The position numbers and the translations under genes are program-made. The notes under the pieces were generated by a model. That model made no database searches. It had not been told where the DNA came from and saw only the letters and a list, made by a program, of their open reading frames with translations. Positions 48,801-62,800 of a stretch of DNA of 64,000 nucleotides are shown piece after piece; position 1 is the first letter of the stretch, and every line of letters begins with the position of its first letter. The DNA lies in NCBI GenBank assembly GCA_927349885.1, contig OV651813.1, positions 2,593,553 to 2,657,552 on the forward strand, written 5' to 3'. Origin of the DNA: Psylliodes chrysocephalus (lineage: Eukaryota; Arthropoda; Insecta; Coleoptera; Chrysomelidae).

Positions 48801-51800
48801 CGTTTGTATTGGTTCAAATAGAAATGAAAAGGCTTGTAAAAAATATTGGATATTGATATACGCTCGTGAAGGATCATTCAAACTCATGGAGATCCTAAGC
48901 TGTTGGTTTGTCCCAAGCTGATGAAGGTTTGTACGCTGTTTAACAGTTCAGACTTGTGTAGACTCGTACAAGCTCGGGAATGTTCATATAAGCTTGTGCG
49001 AGCTCTGGTAACAGCTTGTACAAACTCAAGAAGGTTCGTACAAGATTTTTAAAGTTCGCATACACTCTAACGAGCTAGTATGACCTTGTAAACGTTTGTA
49101 TTGGTTCAAATAGATATAGAGGCTCGTAAAAATTCTTGGATATTCATGTAAGCTTGTGAAGTGTTAAGAATCATTCAAACTTATGGAGATCCTAAGCTAT
49201 GTTGGTTTGTCCCAAGGTGAATCTGCTCTTCACAGGGAACGTGTAGATAATACAGTTTTTGTAAAAATAAAATCAACGTCTTCAAATAATTAGAAAGATC
49301 GCAACATTTTTTTAGAGATCGACAAATATTTGATATATGGGTTGATTATATTAAGGTCAATTTTACGGGTTTATATTTTCCAAAAGGAAGATGTTCTGTA
49401 GTATAATTGCTTAAGCGCAAAAGTGGTTATTCATGGTATACAGTATTGAAAGAAAGAAAGGAAAAGGAAGGAAGCAAGAAAGAAAGGAAGGAAGGAAGGA
49501 AGGACTGTCTCATCATGTTGACGAACTTGGACCATAATTCTTTTTGAGGAGGAAAGGATCACTTATAAAAAATGTCACGACCTCACTAAATAACAGGTGT
49601 TAATTTTATGCAGAATGGAACTGTGACTTTTAAGCAAAAAATAAATCAAAATTTGATACCGTAACGAATTAATTTGAAAAGGTATCTAAATAATTATTTA
49701 TTTCTAAAGAAATACCAATACTTTTTTATAAATGTAACAAGTTTGTAATTAATGTAAGATATATGATGAACAAATGTGTGTTGCTGCATAATAATTTCAT
49801 AACTCAATTCCAGTAACTATTTTCAAATTTTAGCAATCATACTTAAAACAGGAAAAATTTGGAGAAAAAAACTATGCAATATGAATAGATTTTTTACTCG
49901 GCCTTTTAATGGATGCTGGTACATATATGTATCATTTGAATTAATGAACAGTTCAAATGTCAAAATGTGGTATGCATTTTTGTACCAGCAGTCAACAAAG
50001 TTTAAGTTACATTTGACAAGACGCTAGCAAGATAAAAATGAAACTGAATGGTTATGAGTGGTACATATGCGTACCACAACAAATGTTGGTGGTACACGCC
50101 ATCGTATTGGCGCTGACTGCTATTAACTGTTTGGATTTGTTCACTTTTTTATCGTTTTATAAAAAAATATTTATTTCTGTTTACTTTTTTTAAATAAAAT
50201 GTCTGAAGATGGGATAAACCCCCCTCCCCCGTAGTTCTCAGAAACCCCTCCCATGAAAAGTTTCTGGCTGCGCCACTGCATAATATGTACCAATTCGATC
50301 AGGATTGCGGTCTGAAATTTTTACCCTTTCATTAAGCGTCGCCCTTTGATAATAAACAGTTCAACTGTCAACACGTGGTAAGGATTTTTGTACCAGCCGT
50401 AAACAAAAAGGAAACACGGCGACTTCTTTTAAGTTACATTTGATGAGACGCTAGTAAGATCAAAATGAAACTGAATAGTTATGAGTAGTACATATGTGAA
50501 CCACAAACATGTTAGTGGTACACATATGTACCATTCGATCAAGGTTGCGCTCTGAAATATTTACCATGATTTCATTTAGCGCCGCCCTTTGATAATGAAC
50601 AGTTTAACTGTCAAGATGTGGTACGTATTTTTGTACCAGCAGTAAACAAAACTGAAAGAGCGACTTCTTTTAAGTTACACTTGATGAGACGCTAGTTAAA
50701 TCAAAATGAAACTGAATAGTTATGAGTGGTGTACATATGTGTACCACAAAAATGTTGGTGGTACACATATGTACCATTTTGATCAAGGTTGTAATCTGAA
50801 ATATTAAACATGATTTCATTTACCGCCGCCTTTGATAATGAACAGTTCAACTAACTGTCAAGATGTGGTTCGTATTTTTGTACCAGCCGTAAACAAAACA
50901 GAACGATAGTGACTTTTTTTAGGTTACATTTGATGAAACGCTAGCAAGATTAAAATGAAACTGAATAGTTATGAGTGGTTAATATGTGTACCACTAACAT
51001 GGTGGTACACATATGTACCATTCGATACAGGTTGCGCTCTGAAATATTTACCATTATTTTATTAAGCGTCGCCCTTTGATAATGAATAGTTCAACTAACA
51101 GTCAAAATGTGGTACGAATTTTTGTACCAGAAGTAAACAAAACGGAAAGCTAGCGATAGTTGTGTGTGGTACATGTGTGTACCACAAAAATGTTGATGGT
51201 ACACATATCGCTGGTGTAGAGCAAAAAGGTATCAAGCGACAATCGAGCTATTTTTGAGGTATCTGCCATAACCACCAAAAATCTTGGTGGTACACATATG
51301 TACCACTAATTGAAATTACATGATTTTGAAATGTTGATGCTATTTATAGCATATTAAGCCTATAACAAACAATACCAATTTAAATACTGTTAATTAAGAA
51401 GCCCCTAGAGTATATCCCGTTAAAGGGTTAAATACGCAGCAAAATATTGTTTATTTATTCAAATACTCTACAAAACGTAGCAAATATTGATCATTTCGAC
51501 CATTTTGATATATTTAATTTAAAATTTGTTACAATTTATGTTATAAAAACGTGTAATTAAAACTAATTTAAAAAATATACTTTCAACTCTCGCATAGTTT
51601 GATTATAAATAATATTATTTGGTAAACCATAGGATTCGTTAGACAAAAACTGGCCATTTCGAACTCATTTAACCGAAACGCTACTATAATAAAATAATAA
51701 TTAGATAAATGCCGACCGAGAAAGTACAAATATTGAAGTGGTACTTACATGAGACCAATCTGGGCAAGAAAAAATACATTTATTTATAAGGAAAGTTATT

Positions 51801-54800
51801 TGAGCGACACCAGAAGCTATCAATGTTTAGAATTAATGTTCCCCAGTCGAATGCTATTTAATTTTGGAAAACCCTGTGTTATTTCCAGTCTTTAATGCAT
51901 AAAATATATTTTCCCGAATCTAACTCGAAAAATATCGAATCAGATAAATTTAAAATAATTTTTTAAAACTCTAACTGAACCCTATGGTTTAAAAAGTTAA
52001 TAAATGTAAGGATTTCAAGTACAAAATCTACTAAGAAAATATCTCAAAACAGAATGTCTACCATTTATATTTACATCATAGAGTCGCGATAAAAGAAAAA
52101 CGTAAAATATGTAGAAAATAATGGAGAATTCTCCTATTAGAATGAGGAAATATATAAATAATGGAAAATGTCGAAAATATATGACAAATAAGACCCAAAA
52201 TTGAGAAAAGTTTATGTTTTGTTGCTACTTTGACATGTGGCATCAATTATTGCTCGGAAATTGCTTCAAACCTTTTTTTTTAGTTAAGAGAAGAAAAATA
52301 TTTCAGAATAGGTTGGACCATTCTCGTATCTGTTATAAGTTATGAGTGTGGTTATGATCTGCACAAACAGTGTTTTTTTGTTTTTACTACACCCTATTGC
52401 TTTCAACCACAATTTTCCCTCATTCAAGTATGTGGACGCAAATATAGAGGACTAAGTTATAATACAGGGTGTCCCAACGAAAAGTAGCCCGCCCGTTTCC
52501 AGAGCTTATAACTTTTAAGCGCCTAATCGTAGAAACGTGCGGTTTTCGCTGATATATTATTTTGCTATAAGTTTTTAGTGACACAGAAATTGTGTATTAC
52601 TTATACAGGGTGTTTTTTAAAATCTTCTCTTTTAAATTCACCGTAACCAAATTGTATCAAATGGAACACCCTGTACTAAAATACCATGTACAAATTATAC
52701 ATTTTTGAAAAGTAGAAGAGTGTATCTTTCAGATGACCCAAACATATACAGGGTGTTCCATTTAATAAACTTTGGTTACGGTGAATTTAAAAGAGATTTT
52801 AAAAAACACCCTGTATAGGTAATACATAATTTCTGTTTCACTTATAGCAAAATAACACATATCAGCAAAAACCGCACGTTGAGATGGAGATTATGGAAAT
52901 TATCAGTAAAAGAGGCCAAAAATTATTAATTAAGGTCTATTTATATAAAGTGTAAAAAAAAATAAGGAGGAATGTTGGAGCTGCACAAAAAGGGATTGTT
53001 GCAATGTGAAATTATATGTATTAGGGAGGAACATTTTTAAGACTAACAGCCGGTTGCAAGAACGATTGTTAAAATCTCTCGTTAGCTAATGCACCCATAA
53101 CTTTATTCGCTCCCTACATTATCTTCTAAATGGTAAATTTGGCAACGGCGCTTTTCCAAATGACAGTATGAAGTAAATATACGATATTCGAGTTACGTCC
53201 CTATCAAGAGTTATCTGTCTACTCATTTAATAATACACACGGCAGGTAAGACGAACGATATGTTTTCGCAATGAGCTCAAAATTTGCCATAAGGAACGTC
53301 GCTTCGCGTTACAGCACCTGCAAAGAAAGTCAAATGCGCCAAGAGCCGAAACTAGACGAACTTAAACATCGGTTTTAACAAGAGAATCGTTTACAAAATA
53401 TATTTGAAAATACGCAAAGAAAACGAATTTTAAGAAGATTTAACAATTTGAACATATGGATTCTACGAAACAAAGGATTATTCACAAATAGTAAGTACTT
53501 TAATTATAAGAAATCATATTTATTTATTTATTTACAAATGTATGTTCTTGTAGCAAAACCTAATATGCAGTGATAGTTATAAGGACTTTATTATTAATGA
53601 AAATAACAAATTTTGGGAAACAAAAAGGAACAACATGCCAGAATATAAAATTATATTAATAATTTATAAATTAATAACAAAAAAGAAGGCACATTAAAAA
53701 TAAAATAAAAATTAAAAAGTTAATGGTGTTTTATTTTTTTATTATTAATAAATAAAAGCTAAAATTCCTGAGCAACATTTATTTTCATTACCTATTTAGG
53801 TATTAAATTATGAGGGTTTAAATGTGGTCATTTTCGTAAACAAAAATAAATATCGGTAGGTAAGTACTAAAAGTGGATACCACAAAATGTTTTTTACTGT
53901 TTAAAATGTTTTGGCCCAAGGGGTGTCTTCAGGACTGAATGCAGCTATTATGTATGAAACTTTTTTATTAAAAAGAGGATAAAGTTATCCAAAAGTGTGA
54001 TATCTTCAAGATGAGATAAAGGGCAGATTGCCAGAGCAGATGAAAAGTTTTCTTTTATAAGTCGAGTATGATCTGTTACTGCTTGTTGGAGAAGATGTAT
54101 TTAGGCTAATTATATTTAACTTTATCAAGAAAGGGAAGGAACAAGTACCTAAGTGGCTTCTGACTAGGAAGAAAACGATAGGGTAATAACTGAGATTGTG
54201 GTACCTGCGAAAAAGGTGAGAAACAAAAATCGCCCTCCGTAAACCAGTTGTTTTTATATCCCAAGAGACTAAATTAATACCAGTTGGCTAAAAGTAACAT
54301 TAATAACTTCAGTACAATGTCGCTAAGATATTTAATAAAACTAATAGGAACTTAAGGATCTAAAGATGTCATAAAAGTTACTAAAAATCGGCTATTTTCA
54401 GTATTACATTTTGTGTTCTACTAGGTCACGTGGGATACAGATATAGGTTAAGGCTCGTTACTATTCTAAAAAGCAAAATGCGGTTTGATATTGACCTCAA
54501 AACAGCTTCCTGTATATTCCTTTTATGATTTTGTCACCATTTTGAAAACTCTGATGTGTAGAATTTTTTTTCTCTGCAATAATTTTTTTCTAACTTATAC
54601 ATTTTAAGAAAAACCTAGCTAAATTTACAAAATTTAGGGTATGCAAGAAGATTAATTAGTTATGGCCTAAAAAATTATTGAAAACATATTTATTTATTTA
54701 TTGGACCGTTAACTAAAGGCTCGTTAATGTTTGATTAAAAAACCAGTTGAATAAATATTGTAGACACCTGCTATCTTTTAAAAATTTAAATTGAAAACTT

Positions 54801-57800
54801 ATAGTCGAAGTTTTTTATATTAATATATATTAATATTTATTATAAATATATGCATTTTTATACAATATTTTGAATTTAATATCAAGGTAGGAAGCAGAGA
54901 TAAAATAATATGCATATTATTTTATCTATGGTTGGTAGGTACAAAACAATGTATCCACATTTTGACAACTAAATCCGTTGATTTTCTAAACCTAATTATT
55001 GTTAACCTTATGTTTTATGCAACTGGTACTGGAACGTTGTTTTTACTCGAAATCACTACAAATTTTCTCTAAAATTCCGAAATCATTATCGAAAATGATG
55101 GTCGAAACCATCGCCGAAATCACTTCAAAATCAATTCATCGCTCAAAAAAGTAAATGCAGCAGCAAAAGACAAGAGAATAATCCAAAAAAAAGGTCATCG
55201 TATAAAATTATGGTGGATTTTCTGCAAAATCACATAAACATTTTTTAGGTGATTTCTGCAATAAGGGTACGTTTTGACCTTAAGTGATTTTCCCCTCGCA
55301 TTACCTCAATAAAGAGAAACGAAAACAAATATCTATGGATGTTTTTTCTTCTTCAAATTTTAATAAACATATAACAATATTAACAACAGACTGCTACGGA
55401 AGATACGTAATTATTCTCAGGGCTTGCCATGATTTTTCTACCGAAATATGCAAAGTTCTATATAATGTATTCGTACGATCTAAAATTGAATATGCCTGTA
55501 TTATTTGGTCACCCAAAACAATTCTTCATAATGATACCTTGGAAAAAGTATACAAGCGTTTTGTCAGAACTCTACACATGAAAAAATATCCCAATTGACT
55601 TTTATAACAAACATTATATATGGAAATTTTAATTAACCCGAATTACTAACCTCCATCAATTTGAGCGTACCAGATATTCGCCTTAGACAAAGGTAGACAT
55701 TATTTTCCAACCATAATTTATTCTCACCTCTTGATAACTATCTTCAAATACTAGATCAGTTTCTGATTAACAGTAACATTGACCTTTTTAATGTCTTTCA
55801 ACAAATTGAAATTAATATTAGGTAAACATACATTTTAACAAAAACTATTCTTAATCAAAATAGCTTGTATAACTTTTAATATTACATATATTTTATATTA
55901 ATTGTAACTTTCTTTAAATTTATTTTTAGTTTTAGTAATTATTCTGTTATATGTAAATAGATTGCATTCTGTTTGTTTTTCAGTATAAATAAATAACATA
56001 GTATAATAACTGGTCCACATATCAAACTAGAAACAAAACGTTTTAAAATTTAAAGAATTGGGTATGAATTAAAATATTATATGAATTAATATCTATCAAT
56101 TACCGATATATATAAAAAAAATGATGGGAATTCCATATTTTAGAAAACAATAACAAAACTAATTGGAGAAAATCTCATTTTGATATAAAAACAATACAAA
56201 TATTGAAATTAAAAATTGTTAGATGCATTTAAATTATTAGAGAGTTGAAAATAATATACAAAATAAATTTGAACAATTATCACATTACTCACCAGCGGCG
56301 CCTCGGGCCGAACCTAGGAGGGACTGCGCCGTTTCCATTTGCCTGTTTGGTTTCAAGCACCATATAAGCGCAAACTTATTTCTAATACCAAAATAAATAG
56401 ATATATAGATTCCCCCCTGTACCCTAGCATCAGTATTTTTTATGTTATATCCACAAGCCAATGTATATCTCAAAACCAACATATTATTTAAAAAAATAAT
56501 AATAAATTAAAAAGTCTAATAAATAAAAACTGACAGCAGTGTTAAAAAAAAAAAATAATATGTTGATTTAAATAATTTTGACTACTTAGGTAAACATATT
56601 GTTTCTACTTACTTTCATGATTTCCCTGAACTTTCCAATTTCCCTCGTTATCAAGTCTCTCTTTTCCTCCTCAACCTCGGCTTCAGCTAAAACTTTATTC
56701 CATTTTTCAATTACTTCCTCTGAGAAATAATATAATTTAATGAAATAATATACAAACCATTGAAATATGTACCTTCTTTTTTCGCTTCGAAATTGCTCAT
56801 CTCTTCCTCATAGTCTTTGATTATTTGCTTAATTCGCTCCAAGGCGGTCGCGTCTATGATTTGGGTCTCCTCGTCAAGTTCTTCCTCTTCGGGTTCATCC
56901 TGGAGCGGGGAAGTCGTACCCTTTTGTTTTTTCCTCCTCTCAGCTTAAAAATAACGTCATCATAAAAAATTCGCACGGAAACATCCGCAAACTCCTCGAC
57001 TGTACGATATTTCACAAAAAAAATTACACAGCCCTTCTAAAGACATTATAATTAGACGTAATTAATAATTCGTTTACATAAAAATTTATAACGGTCTTTA
57101 GTTTACTAAGAAAATCCTCATTATTTATCAGTTTAGAAAAAAAATGGACTATTATTATGAGTTATTATTCGCGCTCATAAGCAGCCAATATATGATGATT
57201 ATATTTAAAAATGTTTACGTTTTATTTGCACCTAGATGCAAGCATCTGTATGTACAATACAAATAAAACAAAATTATAATTACATAATAAGAAGTTATAA
57301 AGTTATTTTTTACTAGCAAAGAAAACTTACATACAAGGTGAGTAAAATACGATTTCAAATTAAAATTAAGGTCATTTTGCTATATAAATTAATGTCTGAA
57401 ACTTTGAAATAAGAGATATAAAGCAATTCAAAGGGAAATGGAAGTTTTTCAGTCCTAACTTCTAACTGGAGCAAACTATCAACTCCAAATTTCTTACAGA
57501 ACTTAAAAGTTTTATATCATTTGATTTAATGGTAAAACCAATTTGTTTAGATTGTACAAATCTGTCAGCCTCGGAAATAAGGTGCCTTCCTATTGTAGGA
57601 CGACTATTCAAATTTTTGTGTATCAAATGTCGAAGTTATGATTTAGTTGATATTCTAAATAACCATATCAAAGATAAGGACCAAATAATAAAGGACAAAG
57701 AAGATATCATCGAACTATTGAAGGCTAACATTAATGATTATGAAAAATCACCTATTCAACAACGCGCTTCTTATGCCCAAGTAACAAAGGGTTCTGTGCA

Positions 57801-59787
57801 AACACATCAAATAAACTATCCACAAATTATAATACCTAAAAATTACCAAAAAACCAAGGATGATGTTGAAAAAAATATTAAACCTGAAGCATTGAAAGTT
57901 GGAGTCAAGAGTATGAAAACTCTTAATTCAGGTGCATTAATTATTAAATGTTGTAATAAACAAGAAATTAATGTTTTAGAAGAAAGTGTCAAAAATAAGC
58001 TGGGTCATAACTATGATGTGGAACTTAGTAAGATGAGGAAACCGAAAATAAAAATAGCTAATTTTAACCAAGATAAGAGCAACGAGGACATCAAGAATTG
58101 CATTATAAATCAAAATAACCTAGATAAGAAAATAGAAGTTGTATTTATAAAAAAAACTGCACACTGGAAACAAAACAATTATTTGTGAATGTAGTCCAAA
58201 AGTTTTTAAGCAAATAATGCAAGAAGGTATTATTGGTTGGGAAAGATACACAATGTATGAGGACCTTGACATACCAAAATGCTATCAATGTCAAGGATAT
58301 TACCACAATAAACAAAATTGTACAAACAAAAATTGTCTATTCTCTTTGTGCTGAAAAACACCTAAGAGAAAACTATCCTAAAACTAAAGTGTGTTGTGCT
58401 AATTGTTTAAGAATTCAAATATTAATTTTAAATCCAACTGATCACTACACCACTGATTCAGAGTGTAGTACTCTGAAATATTTCAAACAGGTTCTTAAAA
58501 ATAAAACAACCTATTGTGAAAATTAATTTCTTATCTTTGCTTTCTTTTTTGTTTTAATTTAATCTCAACATTATAATAGTTTTTACTAATTTACCACAAT
58601 TTAAATAATCTTTCTCTCTTTTATGGATATAGCAGAACTAAATATTTTTAATGAGATTGAAAATGAAGAAAATGAGATTGAATTAAATAAAAATTCTCGT
58701 TATGACTTAGACAATTTTTTAAATATTATCAGTTGCAATAATCATTTAAACAACCTTAATAAAAATTTTGCATTTGAATATTAGAAGTATAAAAAAAAAT
58801 TTTGATAACTTTTTAGTATTTTTAGAAACTTTTGGTTTAAAGAACTTTGATATAATAATATTAGGAGAAACAGGTAATGTTATTGAATTTAATAATTTAA
58901 TTACACCTGGTTTTATCAATATATTTAATGAAAGTGTGAATAATCAATGTGATGGTGTAGTTATATATATTAAAAACAACATTCAGTTTGAAATAGAACA
59001 TACAAAGTTGCCTCTATCAAATGTAACGATAAGCTCAATAACATTTAGTCATAATGGTGTGCCCTATACAGTAATGCCTTGTTATAAATCTCCATCCATA
59101 TCAGATGATACATACAGATTTTGAAAATTTCTTAAATAATATACCAAGAAGGCTAGGAATGGATATATTTATTTGTGACAAATATTAATATCCTTGATTC
59201 CTCAAACCAAATAACAAATAGATATTTGGCAATGTTATCTTCCTTGGGATTTGTATCATATATTAATTCATACACCAGGGTTACTGTAGAAACAAAATAA
59301 TGTATTGATCATATTAAAAAAAAAAAATAATATGCCAAATAAAATGTTTTCATTTAAATCGTTGGTAATTGACACTGATCTAACCGATCATTTTCCAATT
59401 TTTTTAAATTTTACAACAAACAAAAAAAAAAAACTCTAACCATAATTCATTAAACCAACATACAACACAATACATAATATTCTTTTAATTAACTGATATT
59501 TATTTGCGTTTTGTATGGTCAAAGTTTCGATATCTTTTTAATTAAGTGTAGGTATTTTGATTGTGTTTGTCTCCTATATAAAATATTATTATCTAAAATG
59601 TATATATATTTTTTTTTTACTGTAATGCATTAATTTTATTTTATATGTATAAATTTGTTTATTTTTTATATTTATATTTGTTCTCAAAACAAGTGCCTTA
59701 TTGGCACTTATTGAGTATCAATATTTATTTATTTGAAATTGTTGTTCTGTTACCTTACCTTGTAACTTGTGTTATTTCTTGAATAAA

Positions 59788-59818
<31 letters not shown>

Positions 59819-62800
59819 CACCGATATAGATAGATTTACAAAATTATTAGAAAATGTAAACTGGGACGTCATTTCTCTTAGCAATCCAATTTTGGCCTAC
59901 CAGAAATTTATTGAAATAATATATTCCCTAAAAGAACAATGTAATATAACTAGTGGGCATAATACTTATAAATAAATAAAACCATGGATAAGTCAAGGCA
60001 TCATCATGTCTATTAAACATAGGGATAAAACGAAAAATCAAATATTAAAAACCAAAAACAATAATCTTCTAAGAGAACATAGGATATATCCTAACCAACT
60101 AAATAAAGTAATAAATAAAGCTAAAAATGATTATTATATAATTCAAATTCAAAATAGTAACAATGATATTAAAAAAATATTCAAAATAGTTAAAGAAGCT
60201 TCAAATGAACACCGAAACAATAAAACAAACAATGATTTTAATATTCTAAACAATAATAAACAATTTACAAATGACAAAGAAATGGCCAACTACTGCAATA
60301 ACTATTTTTCAAAAATTGGTATAGATATGGCAACTAAAATCAATTCTGTAGATGACTTCCTAATAAGATATCCACCTCTAATCAACTCAATGGCAATAAA
60401 TCCTGTCAATAAAAATGAATTAATAGAACATATAAATTCGTTAAAAAATAACAGTGCTCCTGGGATTGACGGAAATACATCTAGAATGTTGAAAAATGGT
60501 CACTGATACATAATAGAGCCTCTAATGCACATTATAAACCTAATCTTTACAACAGGTAAGATACCAGAATTACTTAAAATATCAATTATAAATCCTGTTT
60601 TTAAAAACGGATCCAAAAAAGATGTGTCAAATTACAGACCAATAAGTATGATTACAAATTTTGCAAAAATTTTTAAAAAATGTTTAAAAAAAATATTATA
60701 TGAATATCTAATTGATAAAAAGATTTTAAATGTTAGACAGTTCGGGTTCCAAAAAGGTGTTAGCACTTGTGATGCCATGTATGAATTGATAGTGTTTTTA
60801 TCGACCTCGCGAAAGCTTTTGACACTGTTCCTCACAACAACTAAATGTTCTTGAACATTATGGCATTCAATGATTGGTTTTAAAAATTTTTGAAAACTAC
60901 TTACAGGAAAGAACACAGATAGTTCAAATTAGAAATGAATTTAGTAATCCTGTTAAAATTCAAATAAGTGTGCCACAAGGAACTGTCCTTGGTCCAATTC
61001 TTTTTATCATCTATATCAACTCTCTTTTAAACTTATGGTATAGCAATATCCTATGCAGATGACACCGTATTAATGTTTGAATGTAAAACCTGGGAGGCTG
61101 TAAAACCAAAAGTGGTCAAAGGAGTAAGAATTATGAAAGACTGGTTGGATTATAATAAACTATCTTTAAATATATCGAAAACAGTATATATGGCATTCTC
61201 ACTCACAGATGCTAACAGGCCTAGCTTCAAACAGATTTGTATTGAAGAATCCAAATTCATCATCAAAGAAGTGGAAAATGACAAATATTTGGGAATAATA
61301 GTTGACAAAAATCTTAAATGGACTGATCATGTTCAGTACTTAACAAACAAAATAAGAAAACTTATATTGCTCTCATTAAATCCTTAATTAGATATGGCAT
61401 AATTGTATGGGATGGTTTATATGACAATACCCTACATCCTTTAAGTATCATTCAAAATTATATCTTAAAGATAATAAATCATAAAAGTCGTTTGTTTTCA
61501 ACAACCCTCTTATACAACGATTCTACTCCAAACATAAGATCACTATACTTTCACTCTAGCTGTATGTTCTATTTCAAACTGAAAAATAAAAATTTTGTAA
61601 ACCACTCTTATATGACCCAAAAACAAAAGAGAAGAATGCTAAATGTACAATTCTTTAAATATGATGGAAATAAAAGATTCATTTCTTTAATTGTGCCAAA
61701 AGTATACAACTCTTTAAGTGAAAATATCAGACAAATAAAAAACATAAAAACCTTTTCTAAAGCGATCAGAAAATGTATATTTGATAAATATTTATACCTC
61801 TCAAATTTGTTATAAATACCTATAGTCTTATATATTTATGTCCTTTTAATCATCAAATGTTTAGTTTATAGGTATTGTTCATTTTATGTAGTTTTAATCT
61901 ATTTCTCTGGCACATACAGATGTTTTTGCATCTAGGTGCATATTTTAAGAATAATTTCTCATTGTAAATTTATTTGATTTTGTATCAAAAAATGTTTATT
62001 CTTCTTCTTAAATAAAATTAAAAAATAAAACTATATCAAACTAATTTAATTAAGAGTATTAAAACTAAAATTCTAAAAGTGGCAGTGGATGTGAGGAGAG
62101 AGCATCTGCCTTTTACGAGAAAAGCCTGGGGACTAATTAAATTGAAATCTTTTTTTTTTCATGTTTATTTTATTTTACAAATTAGTAAAAGTCACAAAAT
62201 ATTTTAAAATTAGTTATTGTGTCTTAATAACATAAAATAATCTATTAAATTTGTAGATTTTGGTTAGTGGGCCATAGAAAAAAAAATATGAAATAATCAA
62301 AATAGTTCAATACAAATATTTTTAGAGGTAAAAATTGAAAATTTAAAGAAATTCATAAAAATTAATAATGAACTGTTTTTTTATAATGCCTAGAAGGGTT
62401 GTGCCAAATTTTCTGTAAATTTGGTTAATTCTGCTGTCAGTGTATTACCAAAATCATTTTTGGTGCCCAAGCTATAAAGTTTAAAAATAAATTAACCCAA
62501 ATTGTATGCATGTTGTCCTTATCAACAAACCAGCAATTAAAATTATACTTCAATTGATTTTATTAAAGAATAAATAAATATAAATTTATAAGTAGGCTAC
62601 ATTAATTATTCAAAATAATTCATAATTAGTCATGGATATTAAATTTAATGCTGAAACTCTTACCGGTTCAAACATGTGTCCTAAAATATGTTATAAAACT
62701 TACACTAACTAAAAATTATAATTGAATACTTTACCTTTGTATTCATCTAAAACAATTTTAGTTTTAGCATCAACCTTAGCTACTAGGCGTTTATCTCCTA

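Larger units (their letters stand above)
35376..49650. repeat. Large duplicate of 20266-34875
   Basis: About 14.3 kb starting directly at the gap. It continues into unique sequence at 49651. Confidence 0.96.
57430..62040 (+). mobile_element. Nearly full-length but decayed Jockey-type LINE in RBM25 intron 4
   Basis: Order on the plus strand: ORF1 from ATG 57529 with a coiled-coil stretch; CCHC knuckles near 58275 (CYQCQGYYHNKQNC and a second at about 58350); ORF2 endonuclease from about 58760 (LNIRSIKKNFDNF, IIILGET); RT motif SAPGIDG near 60460, NYRPISMI near 60640, QFGFQKGVST, VPQGTVLGPILF near 60980, SYADDTVLMF near 61055; C-terminal domain to a stop at about 61815. Opposite in sense to RBM25. 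Several frameshifts and a nested insertion at 59445-59815 disable it. Confidence 0.9.

Noticed and set aside
20266..49650. A true tandem duplication producing two RBM25 genes
   Set aside because: Copy borders fall exactly at the gap and contig end, the second copy has no start exon or RRM, and coding changes are synonymous. An overlap artefact is simpler.
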